Of a DNA stretch of 64,000 nt, positions 47,676-55,909 are shown piece by piece. The first letter of the stretch is position 1. The number at the start of each line of letters is the position of its first letter. The translations under genes and the position numbers were made by a program. Under the pieces are notes generated by a model. It was not told the DNA's origin. It saw only the letters and a list, made by a program, of their open reading frames with translations, and did no database searches. The stretch covers positions 124,001-188,000 of the forward strand of contig NZ_JARLTC010000021.1 of the NCBI RefSeq assembly GCF_029382225.1. Reading direction: 5' to 3'. Origin of the DNA: Spongiactinospora sp. TRM90649 (GTDB lineage: Bacteria > Actinomycetota > Actinomycetes > Streptosporangiales > Streptosporangiaceae).

Positions 47676-48640
47676 AGCAGACGATCAGCGACCGGTACGC
47701 CCTCTACCTGGGTGACTGCATGGATGTCATGCCCGCCTACCCGGACGGGTCGATCCACTTGTCGATCTATAGTCCGCCGTTCGCTGGGCTGTACCAGTAC
47801 TCCTCCAGCGAGCGCGACCTGTCCAACAGCCGCTCCTACCCCGAGTTCCTGGAGCACTACGGGTACGTCGTCGCCGAGATCGCCCGCCTCACCATGCCGG
47901 GGCGTATCACCGCCGTCCACTGCATGGACATCCCCAAGTCCAACAGCGGCCGAGGCGATGCGCTGCTCGACTTCCCCGGGGACATCATCCGCCTCCACGA
48001 GCAGCAGGGGTTCGGGTACGCCGGTCGGTACTCGGTGTGGAAGGAGCCGCTCACCGTCCGAAACCGCACCCTGATGAAGTCGCTCGCGCACCGCACCATC
48101 GTCGATGACTCCTCCCGGTGCGGCGTCGCCTCCGCCGACTACCTGCTCGTCTTCCGACGCCACGGCGATACCGCGGTTCCGATCAGCCACCCTGTCGGGC
48201 TCACCGAGTACGCCGGGGAACGGCAGCCCCCCGCCGAGCTCCTGCGGTATCGCGGCTGGGAGGGCAAGCAGACCGAGAACCGTTACAGCCACTGGATCTG
48301 GCGACAGTACGCGTCCGCGTTCTGGGACGACGTACGCCTGGACCGGGTCCTGCCCTACCGGGAAGCACGCGACGAGGAAGACGAGAAGCACGTCCACCCC
48401 CTGCAGCTCGACGTCATCGACCGGTGCTTGGTTCTGTGGTCCAACCCGGGCGAGCGGGTCCTGACCCCGTTCATGGGCGTCGGGTCTGAGGTGTACTCCG
48501 CGGTTCGCGCGGGGCGGTACGGCATCGGTGCCGAGCTGAAACCGAGTTACTACCGGCAGGCCGTGAAGAACGTCACCTTCGCCACGGAGCAGGTGGCGAC
48601 CGACACCCTGTTCGGCCTCAACGAGACACCGGCGTCATGA
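47663..48640 (+). CDS. site-specific DNA methyltransferase (N4-cytosine/N6-adenine, SPPF class)
   Basis: 325 residues of the beta-class fold: catalytic motif IV YSPPF at residues 36-40 comes first, preceded by LYLGDCMDVMPAYPDGSIHL, and the AdoMet-binding motif I TPFMGVGSEVYSA lies near the C-terminus, followed by GRYGIGAELKPSYY. S-P-P-F/Y favours N4-cytosine, but N6-adenine is possible. No restriction endonuclease accompanies it, so it probably protects phage DNA from host restriction or marks DNA for packaging or timing. Starts 13 bases before the helicase stop; ends with an ATGA overlap. Confidence 0.88.
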   Translation: MGVLEQTISDRYALYLGDCMDVMPAYPDGSIHLSIYSPPFAGLYQYSSSERDLSNSRSYPEFLEHYGYVVAEIARLTMPGRITAVHCMDIPKSNSGRGDALLDFPGDIIRLHEQQGFGYAGRYSVWKEPLTVRNRTLMKSLAHRTIVDDSSRCGVASADYLLVFRRHGDTAVPISHPVGLTEYAGERQPPAELLRYRGWEGKQTENRYSHWIWRQYASAFWDDVRLDRVLPYREARDEEDEKHVHPLQLDVIDRCLVLWSNPGERVLTPFMGVGSEVYSAVRAGRYGIGAELKPSYYRQAVKNVTFATEQVATDTLFGLNETPAS

Positions 48641-49467
48641 CCACCACGCCCACGCACCGCCCGGCCGCCACCCGCGGCCGGGCACCCCGGGCGAGCCTCG
48701 ACGAACTGGCCCAGCCGTGCGCCCGCTGCGCACACCCGAACGCCGTCCACGTCGCTGGCCCCGACCGGCGCCGATCCGGCTGGCCTATCTACGACCCGGT
48801 GTGGGTCAACGCCCTCGGTGCCTGCGCCGACCCCGGATGCGGCTGCCCCGCCCGTACCGCCAACCCTGCCGCTGACGCGCCCGCACCCCAGGCAGAGCCC
48901 ATGGCGCTGCAGCCGCCGCCACGGCCACCCGCCGCGCCCTGCGGCACCTGCGGAGCCCACCCCGCCCGCCTCTACATCCAAGGCCCCCGCTGCGCCGCAC
49001 ACACCCCCGCGGCCATCGCGGGCGAGCCGGAGCCCGGCCAGCGCGCCTACTGCTCGCCCATGTGCCGCTGCACCGCATGCACCGCACTACGCACCGCGCC
49101 CCCGGCCGTGCGCATCCTCATCACCGGCTCCCGCACCTGGACCGACGCAAGCACGATCCGCGACGCCCTGGCGGCGCTCACCACCGAACACTCCCCCGAC
49201 CGGCTGATCATCGTCCACGGCGCGTGCCCACGCGGTGCCGACGCACTGGCCGACCGTGCAGCCGCCCGCCTCGGCCTCGCCGTCGAGCGGCACCCGGCCG
49301 ACTGGCAGCGACACGGCCGGGCCGCCGGGATCCGCCGCAACGCCGCCATGGTCACCGCAGGCGCCGATGTGTGCCTGGCCTTCATCCGCGACGCCTCACC
49401 CGGGGCGTCCGACTGCGCCCGCCGCGCCCACCGCGCGGGCATCCCCGTACGGAGGTGGACCGCGTGA
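48637..49467 (+). CDS. SLOG/YspA-type (DUF2493) protein with Cys-rich N-terminal half
   Basis: 276 residues. The C-terminal about 120 residues are a Rossmann-like SLOG domain: VRILITGSRTWTDASTIRDAL, LIIVHGACPRGADALADRAAARLGL, VERHPADWQRHGRAAGIRRNAAMV and DVCLAFIRD, with the nucleotide-binding GSRxW and HGxCPRGAD motifs intact. The first about 150 residues hold several Cys pairs (PCARCAHPN, CGTCGAHPARL, CRCTACTAL), likely zinc ribbons. SLOG proteins bind nucleotides or their derivatives and appear in some defence and signalling systems; the ligand here is unknown. Lies between two methyltransferase genes. Confidence 0.8.
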   Translation: MTTTPTHRPAATRGRAPRASLDELAQPCARCAHPNAVHVAGPDRRRSGWPIYDPVWVNALGACADPGCGCPARTANPAADAPAPQAEPMALQPPPRPPAAPCGTCGAHPARLYIQGPRCAAHTPAAIAGEPEPGQRAYCSPMCRCTACTALRTAPPAVRILITGSRTWTDASTIRDALAALTTEHSPDRLIIVHGACPRGADALADRAAARLGLAVERHPADWQRHGRAAGIRRNAAMVTAGADVCLAFIRDASPGASDCARRAHRAGIPVRRWTA

Positions 49468-51305
49468 CCCTCACCCTCATGGATTGGTTCTGCGGCGCTG
49501 GAGGCTCCAGCCAGGGCGCCCACGCCGTGCCTGGCGTCACCGTCACCCGCGCCGCCAACCACTGGGAACGGGCGATCCAGAGCCACGCCGCGAACTTCCC
49601 CGCCGTCGACCACTGGCGCGGCGACATCCGCGAGGCACCCGTCGAGCGATGGCCGGTCACCGACATCTTCTGGGCATCCCCCGAATGCCCGCAGTGGAGC
49701 CGGGCCAACGGCCGGCGACGCGACTTCCACGCCACCATGCAGCCGGACCTGTTCGGCGAGAACGCCGTCCCCGAAGAGGTCGAGCGCTCCCGCGCCCTCA
49801 TGGAAGAGGTCCCGCTGTACCTGCGCGGCGCGCAGGAGCGTGGCGGGCTGGTGCTGGCCGGGGTCGTCGAGAACGTCGTCGATGTCCGCGCCTGGGACCA
49901 GTGGGACCGCTGGCTCGGCGAGATCCGCGCCTTGGGGTACCGCACCCGGACGATCGCGATCAACTCGATGCACGCCCACGGCACCCGCACCCCGGCCGCG
50001 CCGCAGTCCCGAGACCGGCTCTACGTCGCCTACTGGCACCGCTCGCTCGGCCGCGATCCCGACTGGGACAGGTGGCTGCGCCCGCAGGCGTGGTGCCCGG
50101 CCTGCGACCAGGTCATCACCGCGATCCAGGTGTTCAAGAGGCCCGGGGCCGACATGGGCCGCTACCGCATGCAGTACGTCTACCGCTGCCCTCGGACGAC
50201 CTGCCGCAACGCTGTGGTGGAGCCGGGCGTGCTGCCCGCCGCGGCGGCGATCGACTGGACGTTGCCGGGACAGCGCATCGGCGACCGGGACCGGCCGCTC
50301 GCGCCGAAGACGATCGGCCGCATCGAAGCGGGGCTGAAGCGGTACGCCCGGCCGCTCATGGTTCCCGCGGGCGGCACCTGGCGGGACGACGCCACCCCCG
50401 TCACCGAGCCCATGCCGACGCGGACCACCAGGGAGAACGACGGCGTCGCGATCCCACCGTTCATCACCGAACCTCGTGGCGGCAGCAACGTTCGCCCCGT
50501 CACCGAGCCGCTTGCCACCATCGCGACGTCAGGCGGACACCACGGCCTCGCCATGCCCCCCTTCCTGGTGCCGCTGCGCTCCGGTCGCAACCGCAGTCTG
50601 CGCGCCGACACCGAACCGCTGGCCACGGTCGTCGCCGATGGCGGAAACCACGGGCTCGCCGTCCCGCCGTTGCTCGTGCCCGTCGAGGGCCGCGAAGGAA
50701 AGGAAGCCTCCCCAGCAACCGAGCCGCTGCGCACCCAGACCGCCCGCAACGAGACCGGCCTGGCGTGGCTGCCGTTCGTCGCCGAGCTGCGCGGCGGCTC
50801 GTCCGACGCCCGGCCGGTCAGCGAGGCCCTCGCGACGGTGACCGCCTCCGGCAACCACCACGGTCTCGTCGTCCCGCCCGGGTTCGTGATGCGCAACAAC
50901 ACCCCGCGCGGCGACGCGGGCCATCTGTGCACTCCGTTCGACGAGCCGGTCCGCGCGCTCACCACCGCCGGACACCTGTCACTCGTCACCTGGGAATCGC
51001 TGCTCGTGCCCTACTACGGAACCGGCACGGCACGCCCGGTCTCCGACCCGGTCGGCACACTGTCCACGCGCGACCGCTACGCCCTCGTCTCCGGGATCCC
51101 GCCCGTCGAGGACGTGCTGTTCAGGATGCTCGAACCCCATGAGATCGGACGGGCGATGGCGTTCGGCCGCGAGTACGTCGTGCTCGGCAACAAGCGCGAA
51201 CGCGTCCGGCAATACGGCAACGCCGTCACCCCGCCCGTGGCCGAACTCATCATCTCCGCCCTGGCCGAGGCCATCACCGGCGAGCCGATCGAGCGCGCCG
51301 CATGA
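49464..51305 (+). CDS. C5-cytosine DNA methyltransferase with repeated insert
   Basis: 613 residues from GTG 49464. Motif I DWFCGAGGSSQGAH at 7-20, motif IV SPECPQWS with catalytic Cys75, motif VI-like GVVENVVDVR (E-N-V), motif VIII QSRDRLYVAYW, then a zinc-like C-C-C-C set (CPACDQVITA, CPRTTCRN). Residues about 320-520 carry five or six repeats of the pattern V-T-E-P-L-x-T-x-T-x-x-x-x-G-L-x-x-P-P-F, a probable target-recognition or dimer surface. Motif IX/X RMLEPHEIGRAMAF and GNAVTPPV close the protein. Probably modifies phage DNA against host restriction. GTGA and ATGA overlaps with neighbours. Confidence 0.92.
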   Translation: MTLTLMDWFCGAGGSSQGAHAVPGVTVTRAANHWERAIQSHAANFPAVDHWRGDIREAPVERWPVTDIFWASPECPQWSRANGRRRDFHATMQPDLFGENAVPEEVERSRALMEEVPLYLRGAQERGGLVLAGVVENVVDVRAWDQWDRWLGEIRALGYRTRTIAINSMHAHGTRTPAAPQSRDRLYVAYWHRSLGRDPDWDRWLRPQAWCPACDQVITAIQVFKRPGADMGRYRMQYVYRCPRTTCRNAVVEPGVLPAAAAIDWTLPGQRIGDRDRPLAPKTIGRIEAGLKRYARPLMVPAGGTWRDDATPVTEPMPTRTTRENDGVAIPPFITEPRGGSNVRPVTEPLATIATSGGHHGLAMPPFLVPLRSGRNRSLRADTEPLATVVADGGNHGLAVPPLLVPVEGREGKEASPATEPLRTQTARNETGLAWLPFVAELRGGSSDARPVSEALATVTASGNHHGLVVPPGFVMRNNTPRGDAGHLCTPFDEPVRALTTAGHLSLVTWESLLVPYYGTGTARPVSDPVGTLSTRDRYALVSGIPPVEDVLFRMLEPHEIGRAMAFGREYVVLGNKRERVRQYGNAVTPPVAELIISALAEAITGEPIERAA

Positions 51306-51496
51306 GCTGGGTGAGCAGGTGCTCCACCTGCCCCCGCCCCGCCACCCGGCGCATCACCGGACGCGTCCCCGGCCGCACCTGCTACGCCGCCCTCACCTGC
51401 ACCGAATGCGCGCCCAAACACCGCACGAAGGCAGCCCGCGCCGGGCCCGTCGTCGAGGAACCACTCACCGACCAAGACCCGGACGTGCTGTTCTAA
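51302..51496 (+). CDS. small Cys-rich (zinc-ribbon-like) protein
   Basis: 64 residues with CSTCPRPATR and CYAALTCTECAPKH, two CxxC knuckles about 20 residues apart that could bind one zinc ion. The tail is acidic (EEPLTDQDPDVLF). Coupled to the methyltransferase stop by a 4-base overlap. It ends the chain of overlapping genes; a normal ribosome site precedes the next gene. Confidence 0.65.
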   Translation: MSWVSRCSTCPRPATRRITGRVPGRTCYAALTCTECAPKHRTKAARAGPVVEEPLTDQDPDVLF

Positions 51497-51507
51497 CAGG
51501 AGCCGCC

Positions 51508-52653
51508 GTGAACCATCCGCACCTGCACCGCGCCGCGCGGCACGCCCACGCCGCCGGGCTCTGCGTCATCCCCGCCGCCACCAACGGCACCAAACAGCCC
51601 TGGCCAGGCGGCGGCACCTGGACCCGCTACCAGCACCACCGGCCCACCACGGCACAGCTCGACGCGTGGTTCACCGGCCGCCGCTACGACGGCCTCGGCA
51701 TCGTCTGCGGGCGCGTCAGCGGCAACCTGGAAATGCTGGAGTTCGAAGGCCGCGCCATCGCCGAAGGGCTCGTCCGCGAACTCGGCGACATCGCCGACGC
51801 CTCCGGACTCGGCGACCTGTGGGCACGCGTCGCCGCCGGATACCGCGAGACCACCCCCTCCGGCGGCGCCCACCTCCTCTACCGAGTCGCCGGACCGGTC
51901 GCAGGCAACACCAAACTCGCCCGCCGCCCGGCCACCACTGCGGAACTCGCCGCCTGGATCGCCAGGCAACAGGCCACCATCGACACCACCAGAGACGCCC
52001 GGCAGAAGGCCAGACGCCAGCACGTCCTCGACCAGATCACCAGCGGCGACCAGCTCCCCCAGGTGCTCATCGAAACCCGCGGCGAAGGCGGATTCGTCGT
52101 CATCGCCCCCTCCGCCGGGCGCACCCACCCCACGGGCGGCGCGTGGACCCTCGACTCCGGCGGCGTCGACAGCATCCCCACCATCACCCCGGCCGAGCGG
52201 GACGCGCTCCACCACCTGGCGGGCGCGCTCGACCAGATGCCCGCGCCGCCGCCCGTGGCCCCGCCTCCCCGGAGCCCCGTTGCGAGCGTCGGACTGCGGC
52301 CCGGCGACGACTACAACCAGCGGGCCACCTGGGACGACATCCTGATCCCGTACGGGTGGACGAAACTCGCCACCCGCGGCGGCACCACCTACTGGCGCCG
52401 CCCCGGCAAAGACGGCCCTGGGATCTCCGCCACCACCGGCCGCAACGCCGCCGACCGGCTCTACGTCTTCTCGACCTCCACCGTCTTCGACGCCGAACGC
52501 CCCTACAACAAGTTCGCGGCCTACACCGCACTCACCGAAGGGCAGGTCACCCCGGCCGCGCTCAGCGCCGCAGGGCGACGGCTGCGCGCCCAGGGGTACG
52601 GCGGCGACCACCCGGGCCGGTACGGCACGCAGCGCCGGGAAGGAGCCGCGTGA
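51508..52653 (+). CDS. primase-polymerase (Prim-Pol, archaeo-eukaryotic primase type)
   Basis: 381 residues from GTG 51508 with AGGAG 5 bases upstream. The amino half is a Prim-Pol domain: RHAHAAGLCVIPAATNGTKQPWP, GIVCGRVSGNLEMLEFEGRA and TPSGGAHLLYRV. Motif II S-x-H (His122) is present, but motif I reads E-x-E (78 and 80) where D-x-D is usual, a change also known from actinophage relatives and worth testing. The C-terminal part (about 250-380) is a separate domain with WDDILIPYGWTKLATRGGTTYWRRPGKDG, typical of phage primase proteins. It should lay down primers for the helicase encoded next; the two overlap by 4 bases. Confidence 0.85.
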   Translation: MNHPHLHRAARHAHAAGLCVIPAATNGTKQPWPGGGTWTRYQHHRPTTAQLDAWFTGRRYDGLGIVCGRVSGNLEMLEFEGRAIAEGLVRELGDIADASGLGDLWARVAAGYRETTPSGGAHLLYRVAGPVAGNTKLARRPATTAELAAWIARQQATIDTTRDARQKARRQHVLDQITSGDQLPQVLIETRGEGGFVVIAPSAGRTHPTGGAWTLDSGGVDSIPTITPAERDALHHLAGALDQMPAPPPVAPPPRSPVASVGLRPGDDYNQRATWDDILIPYGWTKLATRGGTTYWRRPGKDGPGISATTGRNAADRLYVFSTSTVFDAERPYNKFAAYTALTEGQVTPAALSAAGRRLRAQGYGGDHPGRYGTQRREGAA

Positions 52654-54251
52654 GCGCCGCCGCCGTCACCGAAGTGGCCTGGCCACGCCGCATCGACCTC
52701 ACCCACGAAGACGAGGCCGTCCGCGCGATCACCACCGCCATCAACGACCGCATCATCCCCGACACCTACGTCCGCAGCGGCCAGGTAACCCACGTGGCCG
52801 AAGTCGACCACGGCACCGGGCCGCAACTCCTCATCCACGCCCTCGATGCAGCCATGCTGCGCGAACAGCTCTCCCGGCACGCCCAGCCCTACCGCGTCCG
52901 CATCATCAAGGTGGAGGGGAAGCCGGTGCCCCGAGAAGTGCCCGGGCTGCCCACCGTCGCCACCTCCAGCGCGGTGCTGTCCCGCACCGACTGGCCAGGG
53001 CTGCAACCGCTCGCCGGCGTCACCGCCGTGCCCATCATCCGCCCTGACGGAACCACCCTCACCTGCCCCGGCTACGACCCCGCCACCCGCCTGTTCCACC
53101 GGCCCACCCTGACCGTAGGCGCCATCCCCGACCAGCCGACACCCGACGCCACCGGCGCGGCCCGAGACTTCCTGTTCGGCGAGGTCCTGGGCGACTTCCC
53201 ATGGGACAGCGACGCCTCCCGCGCCAACTACCTGGCCCTACTCATGACACCGCTGCTGCGCCTGTACATGGGCGGGCTCCCGCCGTTCGGACTCATCTCC
53301 GCCACCACCCGCGGCTCCGGCAAGACCCTCCTGACCGAGATCATGCGCGCCGCGTACGGCCTGCGCATGACCGCCTGGGTCCGCCGCGAAGAGGAGATGT
53401 CCAAGACCATCACCTCCCTGCTGAAGGACACCGTCGAGCCGGTCATCTGCTTCGACAACGTCGATTCGTTCGACACCATCAGCCATGGCGTCCTCGCCGC
53501 GCTGCTTACCTCCACCGAGTGGAGCGCGCGGCTGCTCGGCGCCTCCAGCATGGCCACCGCCGTCAACGACCGGTTGTGGCTGGCCACCGGGAACAACCTC
53601 ACTGTCGGCGGTGACATGGCCTCCCGCAGCGTCCTCACCCGGCTGGATCCGCGCACCGAGCGGCCCGAGGAACGGACCGGGTTCGTCATCGACGACATGT
53701 GGGAGTGGCTGAAGGCGCCCGCCAACCGGATTCGGCTGCTGCGCGCGCTGCTGGTGCTGGCTCGGGCCTGGATCGCCGCCGGGGCGCCGCGGGCCGTGGT
53801 GAAGCTGCGGAACTTCTCCGCCTGGGCGCAGGTCATGGGCGGGCTGACCGCCTTCCACGGCGTGGAGGGGTTCCTGGCCAACCGGGACGAACTGGAGGCC
53901 GCCGATGAGGAAGAGACCAGCACGGCCGCGTTCCTGCTCAAGTGGCATGAGAAGTTCGGTGCTGAGCCGAAGCGGTCCACCGAGCTGGTGGACAGCGCCC
54001 GGATGGACAACGTGCACGGCACGTGGGTCGATCCGTGGGACGGCACGTTCCCGAGCGTGATCAAAGACGGGAAGTCGATCCCGTTCACGGCCAAAGGGCT
54101 CGGGCGGTTCCTCAGCGCGCGCAGGGATCGCATCTTCGCCGGGCTGGTGCTCGTGGGGGTCTGGGACTCCAAGTCGAAGGTCTGGGCGTACAAGGTCCTC
54201 CCGCACGAAAGCACGCAGAGTCCTCATGTGGATACGGAGAGCGCGAAATGA
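52650..54251 (+). CDS. replicative ATPase/helicase
   Basis: 533 residues from GTG 52650. Walker A ATTRGSGKT at 218-226 and Walker B PVICFDNVD at about 264-272, then a sensor/arginine-finger region (RLWLATGNNLTVGGDMASRSVLTRLDPRTERPEER), as in phage primase-linked AAA/SF3-like helicases. The amino 150 residues look like an accessory domain. It lies directly downstream of Prim-Pol and directly upstream of the iteron element, so it is the best candidate for the protein that opens, or is loaded at, the phage origin. Confidence 0.82.
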   Translation: MSAAAVTEVAWPRRIDLTHEDEAVRAITTAINDRIIPDTYVRSGQVTHVAEVDHGTGPQLLIHALDAAMLREQLSRHAQPYRVRIIKVEGKPVPREVPGLPTVATSSAVLSRTDWPGLQPLAGVTAVPIIRPDGTTLTCPGYDPATRLFHRPTLTVGAIPDQPTPDATGAARDFLFGEVLGDFPWDSDASRANYLALLMTPLLRLYMGGLPPFGLISATTRGSGKTLLTEIMRAAYGLRMTAWVRREEEMSKTITSLLKDTVEPVICFDNVDSFDTISHGVLAALLTSTEWSARLLGASSMATAVNDRLWLATGNNLTVGGDMASRSVLTRLDPRTERPEERTGFVIDDMWEWLKAPANRIRLLRALLVLARAWIAAGAPRAVVKLRNFSAWAQVMGGLTAFHGVEGFLANRDELEAADEEETSTAAFLLKWHEKFGAEPKRSTELVDSARMDNVHGTWVDPWDGTFPSVIKDGKSIPFTAKGLGRFLSARRDRIFAGLVLVGVWDSKSKVWAYKVLPHESTQSPHVDTESAK

Positions 54252-54260
54252 AGATCGTTG

Positions 54261-54579
54261 GGCGGGGTTTAATTTCGCTGGCGGGGTTTGGGCGGGGTTT
54301 GGAAATCGCGATTCTCAGCCAAACCCCGCCACCATTCCCGCAGGTCAACACCCCTTTTGAAGATCAAGCGGGGTTTGGCGGGGTTTCTCGTGTGGTCCAC
54401 GCGTATGCGCGCCCGCGCGTGCGCGCACATGTGCGTGCGAGATCACCGCAAAAACCCCGCCAAACCCCGCCAGCACCCGAAAACACCACCTGACCAGGCA
54501 CGACAGTGGCGGGGTTTAGCCGAAAACAGGGCCCGCCAAACCCCGAACCAAACCCCGCCAGCCGATTCCAAACCCCGCC
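54261..54579. repeat. mirror-symmetric 12-iteron element (probable phage replication origin)
   Basis: Twelve copies of GGCGGGGTTT or its complement. Plus-orientation copies start at 54261, 54280, 54291, 54367 (one mismatch), 54377 and 54508; reverse copies at 54321, 54452, 54462, 54538 (two mismatches), 54550 and 54570. Start-to-start spacings are 19, 11, 30, 46, 10, then 75, then 10, 46, 30, 12, 20, and orientations mirror as well, so every copy has a partner around 54419. The centre (54398-54439) is almost entirely alternating purine-pyrimidine. It fills the gap between the helicase and the next gene. Iterons beside primase and helicase suggest the origin; an alternative is a large operator. 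Confidence 0.75.
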
Positions 54580-54594
54580 AGAGGAGGAACCCCC

Positions 54595-54768
54595 GTGCCT
54601 CTCAGCCGCCCCCGGACCGCCGCCGCTCTGGCCGCGCTCGACTCCGACACCCCGCTCGGCGGGCCGCCGCCCGTCCACATCCGCGACGTCATCGCCGCCG
54701 CCATCACCTGCGCGGAGTGCGTCGAGGGCCTCCCGCACGACCCCGACGACCACAAGGAGACGACGTGA
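54595..54768 (+). CDS. small hypothetical phage protein
   Basis: 57 residues from GTG 54595, with the strong site GAGGAGGA at 54581-54588 just past the last iteron. Sequence includes HIRDVIAAAITCAECVEGLPHDPDDH: a CxxC pair and C-terminal His/Asp cluster, as in small phage zinc proteins. Overlaps the next gene by 4 bases (GTGA at 54765). Confidence 0.6.
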   Translation: MPLSRPRTAAALAALDSDTPLGGPPPVHIRDVIAAAITCAECVEGLPHDPDDHKETT

Positions 54769-54983
54769 TCGGCCGGACCTACCTCGACCCCGGCGACCGC
54801 CTCGCCGGCCAGTACACCCCGCCACGCCAGTGCGTCGTCCTCGTGAAGTGGGCTCCCGGCGGCCGAGGGCCGCGCAACGTGCTGGTGCGCTACCTCGACG
54901 ACGACAGCCGGGCCGTCATCCCGTTCTCCCGCCGCCTACGCCGCGCGCCTCAGCCCGCTCTGCCCGGCATGGAGGACCTGTGA
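54765..54983 (+). CDS. small hypothetical phage protein
   Basis: 72 residues from GTG 54765. Starts IGRTYLDPGDRLAGQYTPPRQCVVLVKWAPGGRGPRNVLVRYLDDDSRAV, a small SH3-like beta barrel by appearance, ending in a basic segment (SRRLRRAPQPAL). No family recognised. Coupled to the previous gene by a 4-base overlap. Confidence 0.6.
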   Translation: MIGRTYLDPGDRLAGQYTPPRQCVVLVKWAPGGRGPRNVLVRYLDDDSRAVIPFSRRLRRAPQPALPGMEDL

Positions 54984-55021
54984 TCCACCTGCACCGCGTT
55001 CGCGTGAAGTGAGGAAGACCC

Positions 55022-55909
55022 ATGCCGCAGATCCCCTGCCCCATCCCGCGCTGTGACCGCGTCATGCCCGGCCACCTGCGTATCTGCACCGCCTGCGCCG
55101 CACAGCTCGCCCGGAACCTCGGGGACGTGCCCGCACTCGCACGCGAGCTGGAGACCACGGCTACCAGGCAGGCGCGCACCGGCACCGGCGCGGGATCCGG
55201 CGAGACGCCGTTGCAGTGGGACGAGCGTGCCCGCGCCGCCGAGCACGACCTGGTCGTGGTTCTCACCTCGTGGGGCATGGTCCTCCAGCAGGGCATGCCG
55301 CCGATCATCGGGCCGATCTGCGCCACCGACTGCCGCCACGCCACATGCCACGCTGCGGGCCTGGCACACGGGCCCAGGGCAGACACCCTGCCCTCCGTCT
55401 CTCGCTGGCTCCTGCGCCATCTCAGGGCCATACAGGCGGCACCTGATGCAGCACGCATCGCCTCCGATGTCGCTCGGGCCGTACACGCTTGCAGACGGGC
55501 CATAGACCGGCCCCCGCCGCTGCTCTACGCCGGACTGTGCGACGCCTGCGCCACGCCCCTGTACGCCCGCCTGGGAGCCGCACAGGTGGCATGCCCGCGC
55601 TGCCTCGACCCGCACGGCGGCAGGATCCGCTACGACGTCACCACCCGGCGGGACTGGATGCTCGCCAGCGTCGAGGACATGCGACTGCCCGCCGGAGACA
55701 TCGCCCGCGCCCTCACCTCGCTGGTGCGTCCCATTGACCCGGCGCTGATCTACACCTGGCGTGCTCGCGGCCGGCTCGCCCCGCACGGCGTCGATGCCCG
55801 CGGCCGGGCGCTGTACAGGGTCGGCGACGTCCGCGACCTGATGGACCGCACCGCACCCAAGGAACCTGCTGTCACGGCGTGCCCATCGCCTCACGCGCTC
55901 GATAGATGA
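55022..55909 (+). CDS. phage DNA-binding regulator with zinc-ribbon motifs
   Basis: 295 residues; GAGGAAG precedes ATG 55022. The start CPIPRCDRVMPGHLRICTACAAQLARNL has four cysteines in CxxxxC and CxxC spacing, and CDACATPLYARLGAAQVACPRC a second CxxC...CxxC ribbon near residues 178-200. The C-terminal part RLPAGDIARALTSLVRPIDPALIYTWRARGRLAPHGVDARGRALYRVGDVRDLM looks like a MerR/excisionase-like winged helix. Similar proteins occur near the end of the early region in Streptomyces phages. A switch between early and late genes is plausible. It ends tail-to-tail over 38 bases with the reversed membrane gene. Confidence 0.7.
   Translation: MPQIPCPIPRCDRVMPGHLRICTACAAQLARNLGDVPALARELETTATRQARTGTGAGSGETPLQWDERARAAEHDLVVVLTSWGMVLQQGMPPIIGPICATDCRHATCHAAGLAHGPRADTLPSVSRWLLRHLRAIQAAPDAARIASDVARAVHACRRAIDRPPPLLYAGLCDACATPLYARLGAAQVACPRCLDPHGGRIRYDVTTRRDWMLASVEDMRLPAGDIARALTSLVRPIDPALIYTWRARGRLAPHGVDARGRALYRVGDVRDLMDRTAPKEPAVTACPSPHALDR

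Noticed and set aside
46308..51305. A DISARM, BREX or restriction-modification defence island
   Set aside because: Helicase and methyltransferases are present but the defining partner genes (nuclease, PglZ, phospholipase-like, DUF1998) are not.
54288..54764. An open frame running through the iteron element into the 72-residue gene
   Set aside because: It only translates the repeats into low-complexity residues; GTG 54765 with a 4-base overlap is the natural start.
54980..55012. A 10-codon open frame starting GTG 54980
   Set aside because: Too short to support and not followed by coding-like sequence.
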